From positions 62,001 through 126,000 of the forward strand of contig NZ_PYMC01000013.1 of NCBI RefSeq assembly GCF_003026475.1: a stretch of 64,000 bases of DNA. Reading direction: 5' to 3'. Made by a program: the position numbers and the translations under genes. Positions 34,859 to 42,962 of the stretch are shown here, in pieces; position 1 is the stretch's first letter, and every line of letters begins with the position of its first letter. The notes beneath the pieces were generated by a model. It searched no databases and had not been told where the DNA came from. It worked only from the letters and a program-made list of their open reading frames with translations. This stretch comes from Photobacterium lipolyticum. GTDB lineage: Bacteria > Pseudomonadota > Gammaproteobacteria > Enterobacterales > Vibrionaceae.

Positions 34859-34886
34859 CAAAAAAAGCGCCGTTAGGCGCTTTTTT
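34859..34886. terminator. Bidirectional terminator between the DUF1289 gene and rplY
   Basis: GCGCC-GTTA-GGCGC flanked by six A and six T ends the plus-strand DUF1289 gene and the minus-strand rplY gene. Confidence 0.92.
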
Positions 34887-34906
34887 GATTGAGTATGAAC
34901 CCGCAA

Positions 34907-35185
34907 TTAGATGCGTTTGAAGTCCATGTGCTCAACTTTTGGCTTGTACACGTGACGTTGGATGTCTTGTGGCTTAACCTTAACTTCTTGACCATCAATT
35001 ACAAGAACAAGACCTTCGTAAAACTCAGGCTTATCCATCTGGTTGATGATATCGCTGTGTACGATCTCGATTGCAACAGGAGCTGCTTCGCCACCGTAAA
35101 CGATAGCTGGGAATTTACCTGCGTGACGTAGGCGGCGGCTCGCACCTTTACCTAGGTCAGTACGTACTACTGCTTCAAATTTCAT
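34907..35185 (-). CDS. rplY: 50S ribosomal protein L25
   Basis: This 92-residue protein binds 5S rRNA. The sequence tracks E. coli L25 (94 residues) throughout: [21 protein letters not shown], then [12 protein letters not shown] and [13 protein letters not shown]. It is the short form without the C-terminal CTC domain. It is downstream of radD on the same strand, as in E. coli. Confidence 0.97.
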   Translation of the reverse strand: MKFEAVVRTDLGKGASRRLRHAGKFPAIVYGGEAAPVAIEIVHSDIINQMDKPEFYEGLVLVIDGQEVKVKPQDIQRHVYKPKVEHMDFKRI

Positions 35186-35411
35186 ATTAAATACTCTTTA
35201 ATTTCATTAAGTTCACTGAGTAATGCGACCTTACTCAATGTCGTAAAAACGAGCGCGGATAATAGCAATCAGTTTAAGACTTAGCAAGGCTAATTATTGT
35301 CTTCTTGAATTAATTAGAAAAATCAATGCGCAGGTGGGCGAATAATCAGCACAGTCTCTGGGAAGGCTCCGGGCTGTTTTACTGTTGTTGTATCCGGTAT
35401 GCCGATTGGCA

Positions 35412-37154
35412 TTACTCTTTTTTGTACTGGTCAAGATCAAACAGCTTGTCACGAATGACCCAGAAACGACCGCTCTTTCTTGTGATCACAATTTCCGGCG
35501 GACGCAACCGGTGTTCATTATTGGCCACTTTAGTTGGCGCCGTATCGGTGAAAGGGCGATGACGATCGACCAGGTGCGGATTAATGAATTTCTTCAAAAA
35601 AATTGATTTTTGAGTCTTTGTCGACAGCGGCCAGACTTCGCTGATTTCAGATCCTTCGTCGCTGATATAAATGACTTTAAGCTGAGGCTTATCAAATTTG
35701 TTTTTACCTGCTTCAAGGCGCAAATCCACGCATTTCATGATCATGGCATCTTTGAGTTTTAGTGCATCCCGTAATTTTTTATCTGGATCGACCATCACAG
35801 CATTACATTGGTGGCAACGGCGGGCAGCGATATCATTATCGGCGCCACACTCCTCGCAATACTTGGCGCGGAAGCGATAACCACATTCTTCTCGTTCGCC
35901 GTCATCATCTTCAAAATAGCCCTGACAACGTCTGCCGTAGTGCTCAATCAGAAAGCCTGCAGGGTCCAATTTCCCCCAGAAGCTATTGTTGAAGCCGCAA
36001 GCAGGGCAGGGGACCATGATGACTTCGCTATCGCTGTTGGGCTTAGGATCACCGACTTCTGGTTGATACAAGTCATAACAGTTTCCTGCGTACTCCAGAA
36101 CCAGACAATCTTTTTTTCCCTCAAACAAGCGTAGTCCGCGACCGACAATCTGTTGGTACAGACTGATAGATTCTGTCGGGCGCAGAATGGCGATCAGATC
36201 GACATGGGGAGCGTCGAATCCCGTTGTGAGTACCGATACATTGACTAAGTATTTAATTTCCTGGCGCTTAAAGGCATTGATAATGCGATCCCGCTCATCA
36301 AGAGGCGTGTCACCCACCACTAATGCAGCATTTTCGTTGTGCAAGTAACCCATGATCTCTTGGGCATGATTTACCGTTGAAGCAAAAACCATAACCCCGC
36401 GTCGATCTTTGGCGTAATCGATAACCTGCTCGATGATCATTGGTGTGGCCCGGCTCGATTTTTCTATAACGTGATCTAAATCAGCCTCGCGGTAATGACC
36501 GGATGCCGATGGCGTCAGGGTGGAAAAATCATAGCCGATGACGGCCATATCCATGACTTTAGGTTCCGTCAGAAAGTTTTCATCTAATAGATAGCGAATA
36601 GGGAGTTCAAAGATACAATCCCTGAAGAAGCGCTCCTGCTCAGTCTTGACTTGCCCCCGGGTGTGGTATTTATAAATCCAGCCCATGCCTAAGCGATAAG
36701 GGGTCGCGGTCAGGCCAAGGATTTTAATACCCGGATTGATTTTCTGCAGATGAGAGATAACCCGGCGATAAGCACTGTTTTCATCATCCGGAACACGGTG
36801 ACATTCGTCGATGACTAATAAAGAAAATTCATTCGCAAATTGCTCCAGGCTATTGGCCATGGATTGCACGGAGGCAAACACCACTTGACGATCCGTTTCT
36901 TTACGACCTAAACCGGCAGAAAATATCGACGCTTTCAGGCCATAGCTTTCATACTTACTGTGGTTTTGCTCAACCAGTTCTTTTACATGGGTTAAGACTA
37001 AAACTCGTCCCCTGGCTATACGGGCCAATTCAGCGACAACCAGACTTTTACCCGCCCCTGTTGGCAATGCTAATACTGCAGGGCTGCTATTTTTCCGAAA
37101 GTAATGAATGGTGGCTTTGACACTGTCTTGCTGATAGGGGCGAAGGGTATACAT
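35412..37154 (-). CDS. radD: DEAD/DEAH helicase-like DNA repair protein RadD (YejH)
   Basis: This 580-residue superfamily 2 protein contains the Walker A motif in LPTGAGKSLV, the DECH box (VIDECHRV), GLTATPYRL (motif III) and the C-terminal helicase motifs (SVLTTGFDAPHVD, QIVGRGLR). A C-terminal zinc-binding region has CPACG, CEECG and CHQC pairs. E. coli RadD (586 residues) is involved in recombination repair. The ATG at 37154 is chosen over 37211: the protein then starts MYTLRPYQ as in E. coli, and the upstream stretch overlaps a dispersed repeat. The rplY-radD-rsuA-bcr neighbourhood matches the enteric arrangement. Confidence 0.92.
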   Translation of the reverse strand: MYTLRPYQQDSVKATIHYFRKNSSPAVLALPTGAGKSLVVAELARIARGRVLVLTHVKELVEQNHSKYESYGLKASIFSAGLGRKETDRQVVFASVQSMANSLEQFANEFSLLVIDECHRVPDDENSAYRRVISHLQKINPGIKILGLTATPYRLGMGWIYKYHTRGQVKTEQERFFRDCIFELPIRYLLDENFLTEPKVMDMAVIGYDFSTLTPSASGHYREADLDHVIEKSSRATPMIIEQVIDYAKDRRGVMVFASTVNHAQEIMGYLHNENAALVVGDTPLDERDRIINAFKRQEIKYLVNVSVLTTGFDAPHVDLIAILRPTESISLYQQIVGRGLRLFEGKKDCLVLEYAGNCYDLYQPEVGDPKPNSDSEVIMVPCPACGFNNSFWGKLDPAGFLIEHYGRRCQGYFEDDDGEREECGYRFRAKYCEECGADNDIAARRCHQCNAVMVDPDKKLRDALKLKDAMIMKCVDLRLEAGKNKFDKPQLKVIYISDEGSEISEVWPLSTKTQKSIFLKKFINPHLVDRHRPFTDTAPTKVANNEHRLRPPEIVITRKSGRFWVIRDKLFDLDQYKKE

Positions 37155-37196
37155 GTTCGAGCAAATAGTTATGGAAACTGAACAGGCAGTGTACCT

Positions 37197-37245
37197 AGAT
37201 ACCCAAATCACCTCAAGATGCAGCGTTCAGCGAGAATTCAGCATT
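37197..37245 (-). repeat. Dispersed repeat, copy C
   Basis: Reads AGATACCCAAATCACCTCAA, then GATGCAGCGTTCAGCGAGAA. Its reverse complement matches the copy at 13866-13908 in the TCTCGCTGAA and CATCTTGAGGTGATTTGGGT blocks. It lies just upstream of the radD start. Confidence 0.7.
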
Positions 37246-37364
37246 TTAATAAAAAGAACAAATGGCGATGGAGAAGCTATGAAAGTGATGAAGGCCAACA
37301 GCGTGGTTCAGGAAGATCTCTGGGCCCACGTTTATGAGCCCGGCTAAACGGTCATGAAGCGGTG

Positions 37365-37392
37365 TTTATGACGCTATGTTTATGACGCTATG
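37365..37392. repeat. 14-bp tandem duplication at the GNAT gene stop
   Basis: TTTATGACGCTATG occurs twice in tandem (37365-37378 and 37379-37392). The stop codon of the acetyltransferase gene (37380-37382 on the minus strand) falls inside the second copy. Confidence 0.8.
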
Positions 37393-37874
37393 GTAAGAGG
37401 TACTTCTTCCGGTGTGATAATTTTTGTCATCATGCAGAATTGGCGACGTGGCACAAAATCCTGTTTTTCATAAAAACTGCGTGCACCAGAGTTACCGATG
37501 TTTATCTCTAGTGACAGGGCATGTACGCCGCTCTTGGCAAGATGGTGTTCAATTTGAGGGATCAGTTCGGTACCGATACCTTGCTGTCGCCATTCAGGCT
37601 TGAGGTAAAATTGATCAACAAAGCCGACACGGCCACCGTGCTCAAGGCTAAAGCTGTAACTGACGATGATGTGACCCGCGATCATTTTCTCGCCTTCATG
37701 TTCCACTTCAACAAACCATGCTTGTCCTAATTCCGGATTATTTAGCAGCTGGTGTATAGCTTGGCTTGTCTGCTCAATTTTTTGTGGGAGTGCTTCGTAA
37801 GCAAAGAGCTCTTCGACGAGTTTTAATAGCATGTCAATAGAAGACTGACCTGGCGCAACAAGTGAGATTTTCAT
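37380..37874 (-). CDS. GNAT family N-acetyltransferase
   Basis: This 164-residue protein has the GNAT motif A (EWRQQGIGTELIP, residues about 92-104, with the acetyl-CoA phosphate-binding Q/R-x-x-G-x-G). A typical beta4-strand stretch precedes it (VGFVDQFYLK), and ALSLEINIGNSGARSFYEKQDF follows. The acceptor is unknown. It sits between radD and rsuA, where enteric genomes have no such gene, so it looks like an insertion into a conserved neighbourhood. Confidence 0.82.
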   Translation of the reverse strand: MKISLVAPGQSSIDMLLKLVEELFAYEALPQKIEQTSQAIHQLLNNPELGQAWFVEVEHEGEKMIAGHIIVSYSFSLEHGGRVGFVDQFYLKPEWRQQGIGTELIPQIEHHLAKSGVHALSLEINIGNSGARSFYEKQDFVPRRQFCMMTKIITPEEVPLTIAS

Positions 37875-38150
37875 AGATTAACCTTGGTTGTTAGTCGATT
37901 CACTTTTGTTTGACTACTGGTAATACGTAACGAGTCCGTAGAGTGTCCATTCTTTAAGACTGGTTTAGAATAAAAATGTTCCGCTTTTTTGAGCTTAGTA
38001 ATAGTTCGATGAAAAAGGTGGAAAATTTTGCGATGAGTGTTGTTTTTTACTTATTGGATAACCAGAGATCAGTATACCGGTAAGTTTTTAATGCAAGTTA
38101 TGACGGAGCTTTTTATAATGCGGACCCTTTTGTAACATGTGGAGCCCGTG

Positions 38151-38846
38151 ATGAGGCTTGATAAATTCTTAGGTACCACTTTGGGTATTACTCGCAAAGA
38201 AGCCGGTAAGCTACTGAAAGACAAATTGATTGAAGTGAACGGCGAGATTGTAAAAAACGGTTCGTTCCAAATCACCGACGATTGCGAAGTTGAATTTAAT
38301 GGTCGTATCTTAGTCTTACAAGGGCCGCGATATTTTATGCTCAACAAGCCGCAAGGTTTTGTCTGTTCGCATGTGGATGACCATAACCCGACGGTTTTCG
38401 TTTTAATCGATGAAGTCAGCCCGGAAAAAATGCACGTGGCAGGTCGGTTGGACGGTGATACGACAGGGCTGGTTTTATTAACGGATGATGGCCAGTGGTC
38501 ACACCGTATTACTTCTCCTCGTCATGTGTGTGAGAAAACGTATCACGTTGAATTGGCAGATCCTGTTCCGGAAGAAACCATTCAGACTTTTGCTGAGGGT
38601 GTTCAGCTACGTAGTGAAAAAGAAATAACGCGTCCAGCTAAATTAGAGTTGCTGGGTGAGCGAGAAGCGTTACTGACGATTTCTGAAGGTAAATACCACC
38701 AGGTAAAACGTATGTTTGCCGCCGTTGGCAACAAAGTTGTCGGACTTCATCGCCAGCAGGTGGGTAAGGTGGTGCTGGATGACGATCTGGAGCCTGGAGA
38801 GTACCGCCCTCTTACTGACGAAGAGATTGCGTCTTTTCTGAAATAA
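38151..38846 (+). CDS. rsuA: 16S rRNA pseudouridine516 synthase
   Basis: This 231-residue enzyme converts U516 of 16S rRNA to pseudouridine. The S4-like RNA-binding domain (residues 1-60) is followed by the catalytic domain with GRLDGDTTGL (Asp101 as nucleophile, E. coli Asp102). The ATG at 38151 is preferred over the upstream GTG at 38139, because the protein then begins MRLDKF as in E. coli RsuA and GGAG lies about seven bases upstream. Confidence 0.95.
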   Translation: MRLDKFLGTTLGITRKEAGKLLKDKLIEVNGEIVKNGSFQITDDCEVEFNGRILVLQGPRYFMLNKPQGFVCSHVDDHNPTVFVLIDEVSPEKMHVAGRLDGDTTGLVLLTDDGQWSHRITSPRHVCEKTYHVELADPVPEETIQTFAEGVQLRSEKEITRPAKLELLGEREALLTISEGKYHQVKRMFAAVGNKVVGLHRQQVGKVVLDDDLEPGEYRPLTDEEIASFLK

Positions 38847-39077
38847 TGAACCCCAGACTGCTTTAAGATGCTGAACTTTGCATTTTGAAGTGGTTTGGTT
38901 TTATCCCTCCCTCACTCCTCGGGGGATAGCCCGATCGTTTGTGGCTGCTGTTTAATGAAACAGAAATTGATCTATTCCTTATAGGAAAGAATAAAATCGA
39001 TCAATTCATCGTACTATATCTTTCTTTATTTTTTCCCATACTGTTCTTTGTAAAAAAACAGTACACGTAGTGATTTT

Positions 39078-40268
39078 ATGACCCGACAAGACAGTCAAAA
39101 ACTGAGCCTGCAATTGATTATAATCCTCGGTGCGATTGCCGCACTCACCCCGCTGGCGATTGATATGTATTTGCCAGCAATGCCCGCTATTGCGAAAGAT
39201 TTGGCGGTGACTCCCGGCTTGGTACAAACAACATTAACTGCTTATACTGCAGGCTTCGCTATCGGGCAGTTACTGCATGGTCCGCTTGCTGATAGTTACG
39301 GCCGTCGTCCGATACTGATCATTGGCATTGTGTTTTTTACCATTGCAGCAGTGATGAGCGCGATGAGTCGCGATATTGTTGAGTTAACCTGGTTCCGTGC
39401 CGCACAGGGGTTTGCCGGAGCATCTGCCGCCGTGATTATTCAGGCTCTGGTTCGGGATATGTTTGAGCGTGAAGAATTCGCTCGTACCATGTCATTTGTG
39501 ACACTAGTAATGACAATCGCGCCATTGGCTGCACCTATGATTGGGGGATATGTATCAGTCTGGTTTGGCTGGCGTTCTATTTTCTGGTTGCTGGCAATAT
39601 GCGCCGCACTGGTGATTCTGGCGGTGTTAGTGAAAATACCGGAAACGCTGCCTGTCGAGAAACGCCTGCCTTTCCATCTTGGTTCAACATTACGAAATTA
39701 CGCCAGATTGATGACGACGCCAACCGCGGTTGGTTATGTCTTCTGTAGTGGGTTTTCTTTTGCCGGTATGTTTACGTTTCTTACTGTTGGCTCATTCGTT
39801 TATATCGATCTTTATCAGGTTAGTACTCAGAACTTTGGTTACCTGTTTGGTTTAAACGTGCTCTGTCTGATCCTGATGACCGGTATTAATGGCCGGTTAG
39901 TGAAGAAGATGGGATCACACTGGATGCTGCGCTTTGGTTTGATCGTCCAATTAATCGCCGGTATCGGATTGATCCTTGGTCAAATGCTTCATCTGGGCTT
40001 GTGGGGGGTAGTTATCCCTGTCATGCTTTTTGTTGGCACAATCTCAATCATAGGCAGTAATACGATGGCGTGTTTATTGTCGAAGTATCCGCATATGGCC
40101 GGAACCGCCTCATCGTTAGCGGGCACAATGCGTTTTGGTACGGGTACTGTGGTGGGAGGGGCTGTTGCGATGATGCCTGACGCTACGGTCTGGCCTATGG
40201 CGTTAACTATGGCGGCTTGTGCATTGCTGTCAGCCAGTTTCTACTGGTTCATGTCCAGAGATGCGTAA
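39078..40268 (+). CDS. bcr: Bcr/CflA family multidrug efflux transporter
   Basis: This 396-residue major facilitator with about 12 membrane segments belongs to the Bcr (bicyclomycin resistance/sulfonamide) subfamily. The N-terminal AIDMYLPAMPAIA and the motif A loop GPLADSYGRRPIL are typical. The gene follows rsuA on the same strand as in E. coli. The protein is expected to exchange drugs or metabolites for protons. Its end is 16 bases before the next gene, so they are likely co-transcribed. Confidence 0.9.
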   Translation: MTRQDSQKLSLQLIIILGAIAALTPLAIDMYLPAMPAIAKDLAVTPGLVQTTLTAYTAGFAIGQLLHGPLADSYGRRPILIIGIVFFTIAAVMSAMSRDIVELTWFRAAQGFAGASAAVIIQALVRDMFEREEFARTMSFVTLVMTIAPLAAPMIGGYVSVWFGWRSIFWLLAICAALVILAVLVKIPETLPVEKRLPFHLGSTLRNYARLMTTPTAVGYVFCSGFSFAGMFTFLTVGSFVYIDLYQVSTQNFGYLFGLNVLCLILMTGINGRLVKKMGSHWMLRFGLIVQLIAGIGLILGQMLHLGLWGVVIPVMLFVGTISIIGSNTMACLLSKYPHMAGTASSLAGTMRFGTGTVVGGAVAMMPDATVWPMALTMAACALLSASFYWFMSRDA

Positions 40269-40284
40269 AGGTGTAAGGAAAACA

Positions 40285-40956
40285 ATGGCGATTTATTCTC
40301 AAGAAATTTATAAGCTGGTAACGGCGGGTTTAAAAGAGCTCGAAGAATCTCAGTTGTCCGGAAAAATACAGAAGAACCCCGTAAGCGAAACGCATTTTCT
40401 CAGTGCATGGGTGACAAAAGCTATTAAGCAGCAAGTTTTCGACCGTTGTGTCATAAAAACATTGATGAGCTGGCAGCAGCAAGCTCGCAGTATGGGTAAG
40501 AATGCCCAGCTAAAGCAAAATTTTGAACATATTGCAGAAGCCTATGCGGGGATCAGGGGCGATGACGGTAAGGCAATGATCATCACGCGTGATCAGGTTC
40601 AGTCGCTTTATCAGGTGCTAGAGCAGAAAGGCTGGCTGGTCACCACTGAGTTTGAAGTAAACCGTAAGGTTACCCATCATACTGAGGGGCAGGCCTCTCT
40701 GGTGGTATGCGTGAAGCAATTTCGCGACGTATTTTCTATCCAGGATGAATCGACTGAGCAGGTTGAGTTGGCTAAGCCGCTATCGTTCTATGTTCGCGGC
40801 AGCGCACAGGAACTCATTGATACGGCATTCAGCCTGGGGTTACTGTTGTTCAAGGTTACTGATTACAAATCGAAAGTTAAGTACCACGGTGAGTATGTCC
40901 TGTATCCGCACAATAACGGTGCTCATTTACCTGAGCTTCCGACACGCGAGATGTAA
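40285..40956 (+). CDS. DUF2913 family protein
   Basis: This 223-residue cytoplasmic protein starts MAIYSQEIYKLVTAGLKELE. The ATG at 40285 has AAGGAAAACA upstream and is chosen over an earlier ATG that would overlap bcr. The family (DUF2913) is common in Vibrionaceae and Enterobacterales and has no known function. Mixed helical and strand segments are predicted, with no signal or membrane segments. It follows bcr and ends at a strong terminator. Confidence 0.75.
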   Translation: MAIYSQEIYKLVTAGLKELEESQLSGKIQKNPVSETHFLSAWVTKAIKQQVFDRCVIKTLMSWQQQARSMGKNAQLKQNFEHIAEAYAGIRGDDGKAMIITRDQVQSLYQVLEQKGWLVTTEFEVNRKVTHHTEGQASLVVCVKQFRDVFSIQDESTEQVELAKPLSFYVRGSAQELIDTAFSLGLLLFKVTDYKSKVKYHGEYVLYPHNNGAHLPELPTREM

Positions 40957-41000
40957 CCGAAATAATAATAATTAGAGTACAAATAGATAGGACACAAAGA

Positions 41001-41029
41001 AAAAATGGCCAGGGTAAGGCCATTTTTTT
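41001..41029 (+). terminator. Terminator after the bcr-DUF2913 operon
   Basis: AAAAATGGCC and GGCCATTTTT form a stem around a seven-base loop, followed by further T. Confidence 0.92.
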
Positions 41030-41335
41030 GTCTGCAAATTGGCTCTGCTGGATTTTCCATCATTTAGCCTCTTTTATTAAAGCGATATCTAATCCCGGTT
41101 GGTATTGTTTATGACTTTTCCATTTGGTGAGGTGGGTGATTATTGACCATTTAGTCATTTCTCATGAAAAATAATCAAAATAAAGATTAGTGTTCTAAGT
41201 AACTGATATCGCTTTATCTTTAGTAAGCTCACAATAGGAGCTGTAGTTTTATTGCTGTAATCAATGGTGTTTTTGCTGGATGTGGTCATTAATTGTTGTT
41301 AATGTGTCGCCCCTCACACTAATCGTGAGAATTTT
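41030..41335. other. Upstream region of the BCCT transporter gene
   Basis: AT-rich, with no gene. It contains an 11-bp inverted repeat: AAAGCGATATC (41079-41089) and GATATCGCTTT (41205-41215), 115 bases apart. Confidence 0.55.
41079..41215. promoter_or_regulatory. Paired sites AAAGCGATATC / GATATCGCTTT
   Basis: Perfect 11-bp arms 115 bases apart, 120-257 bases upstream of the BCCT start. They could be two operator sites for one regulator or the ends of a large hairpin. The regulator is unknown. Confidence 0.4.
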
Positions 41336-42907
41336 ATGCAAAGCAGCGCATGCCATATTGGCAATAAATTAGTACCAACATCTACAAATAAATACACAAA
41401 AAAACGCCATATTGGCGATAAACTTGTGCCAACGCTAACAATCGGCTTTATCAGCCTGTTTCTTCTGGCGGCACTGTTTGACCTCTCTCGTTTCACCACG
41501 TTGATCCAGTCCCTTTTTTCATCGGCAGCCTCACAGTTTGGTTACTGGTGGCAATGGCTTATGGTTGTTAATTTTGCCTTAGCGTTGCTCATTGCAGTAA
41601 GTCGTTACGGTAAAACCCGCATGGGAACACAGGCCAAACCCTCTATCGGTACGTTCCGTTGGCTGGCAATGATCATGTGTACGTTACTTGCTGGCGGCGG
41701 TGTCTTCTGGTCTGCAGCAGAGCCTATTTATCATTTTATTACTCCCTCTCCAAGCTATAACGGTGTGGTTGGCTCAACCGCTTCAGCCGTTGTTCCGGCA
41801 CTGAGCCAGAGCTTTCTACACTGGGGATTCCTTGCCTGGTCGGTTCTGGGCACGTTAGCAACCATCGTGCTGATGTATGCGCACCATCAATGCGGCGTCA
41901 AACTTCGCCCGAGAGCATTGCTGTACCCGCTACTGGGTGATCGTCTGGAGAACCACTGGCTGGGAGCGGTTATTGATGCTTGCTCAATTATTGCTGTGGC
42001 GGCAGGGACGATTGGCCCGATTGGCTTTCTGGCATCACAACTAGGTTATAGCCTGGAAGTGATCGCGGGCATTGAAAATAACGTCTCTTCACAGCTGGCC
42101 ATTCTGGCTGCGGTTGTTGCGGCTTATTCACTTTCAGCCGCTTCAGGCATGGACAAGGGCTTGCAATGGTTGAGTCGCGCAAATGTTATTGGCGCTTTTG
42201 GCTTGCTGCTTGTGATGCTGATCTTTGGTCCGACCCAGTTCATCTTCGAGCAGTTTGGTAATGGCTTTGCCAGCTACCTGACAAACCTGCCTGCAATGAG
42301 TCTGACGAATGATTCTGCAGATTGGAATATCTGGTGGACCTGGTTTTTCTGGGGATGGTTCATTGGCTTCGCGCCAATGATGGCAATTTTTATTGCCCGT
42401 ATTTCTGAAGGCCGCAGTATTCGAGAGCTGGTGCTGGCAGTGGCAATTGGTGCGCCGATCGTGACAAACTTCTGGTTCTCCGTTCTGGGTGGCACAGGAA
42501 TTTTCCTGGAGCTACAGACACCGGGTATTATTTCGGGGCCGCTAAATGACGCGGGCTTGCCGGCTGTATTACTGGCATCGCTGTCTCAGCTACCTTATAG
42601 CAGTATATTGCTACCTGCTTTCCTGGTCTTAACAACGACTTTCGTAGTGACCACCGGTGATTCGATGGCTTATGCGATAGCCATGGTTGTTTCCGGTGAT
42701 GATAAACCAAGCCGAGTGCACCGTTTATTCTGGGCTATCATTATGGGCTGCGTAGCTGCTGTACTGCTACTTGCCGGAGATGGGGGGCTTAATGCACTCC
42801 AATCCTTTATTGTGATCACTGCCGTTCCGGTTTCATTTATTGTTGCTGTAACGCTAATAACAGGTCCGATAGCTGCGATGAAAATGAGTCAGGCGCAAAA
42901 GCAATAA
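41336..42907 (+). CDS. BCCT family osmolyte transporter
   Basis: This 523-residue membrane protein has about 12 membrane segments (TM1 from about residue 32). It belongs to the betaine/carnitine/choline transporter family. The conserved tryptophan-rich segment WWTWFFWGWFIGFAPMM is visible (about residues 332-348). The N-terminal tail, residues about 7-35, is an internal direct repeat of HIG(N/D)KLVPT. The ATG at 41336 is weakly supported by a poor ribosome site. The substrate is not decided by sequence; betaine, choline, ectoine, DMSP or related compounds are possible. It ends at a shared terminator. Confidence 0.88.
   Translation: MQSSACHIGNKLVPTSTNKYTKKRHIGDKLVPTLTIGFISLFLLAALFDLSRFTTLIQSLFSSAASQFGYWWQWLMVVNFALALLIAVSRYGKTRMGTQAKPSIGTFRWLAMIMCTLLAGGGVFWSAAEPIYHFITPSPSYNGVVGSTASAVVPALSQSFLHWGFLAWSVLGTLATIVLMYAHHQCGVKLRPRALLYPLLGDRLENHWLGAVIDACSIIAVAAGTIGPIGFLASQLGYSLEVIAGIENNVSSQLAILAAVVAAYSLSAASGMDKGLQWLSRANVIGAFGLLLVMLIFGPTQFIFEQFGNGFASYLTNLPAMSLTNDSADWNIWWTWFFWGWFIGFAPMMAIFIARISEGRSIRELVLAVAIGAPIVTNFWFSVLGGTGIFLELQTPGIISGPLNDAGLPAVLLASLSQLPYSSILLPAFLVLTTTFVVTTGDSMAYAIAMVVSGDDKPSRVHRLFWAIIMGCVAAVLLLAGDGGLNALQSFIVITAVPVSFIVAVTLITGPIAAMKMSQAQKQ
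41352..41440 (+). repeat. Direct repeat at the 5' end of the BCCT gene
   Basis: Two copies of a 35-base unit (GCCATATTGGCNATAAANTN...) start at 41352 and 41406, 54 bases apart and about 27/35 identical. Each encodes HIG(N/D)KLVPT. The unit itself begins with GCCATATTGGC, an almost perfect palindrome. Confidence 0.75.
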
Positions 42908-42931
42908 ATATAGCTTTGATGCTGACAGTAG

Positions 42932-42958
42932 AAAAGAGGTGCATTCGCACCTCTTTTT
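42932..42958. terminator. Bidirectional terminator between the BCCT and DUF2867 genes
   Basis: AAAAGAGGTGC-ATTC-GCACCTCTTTT forms an 11-bp stem followed by T on the plus strand. It ends the BCCT gene and the convergent DUF2867 gene. Confidence 0.92.
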
Positions 42959-42962
42959 TTAT

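Noticed and set aside
35326..35562. Plus-strand open frames across the 3' end of radD
   Set aside because: They are antisense to a highly conserved helicase gene and have no independent support.
37153..37347. Plus-strand open frame between radD and the GNAT gene
   Set aside because: It spans a dispersed repeat and has no ribosome site or family resemblance.
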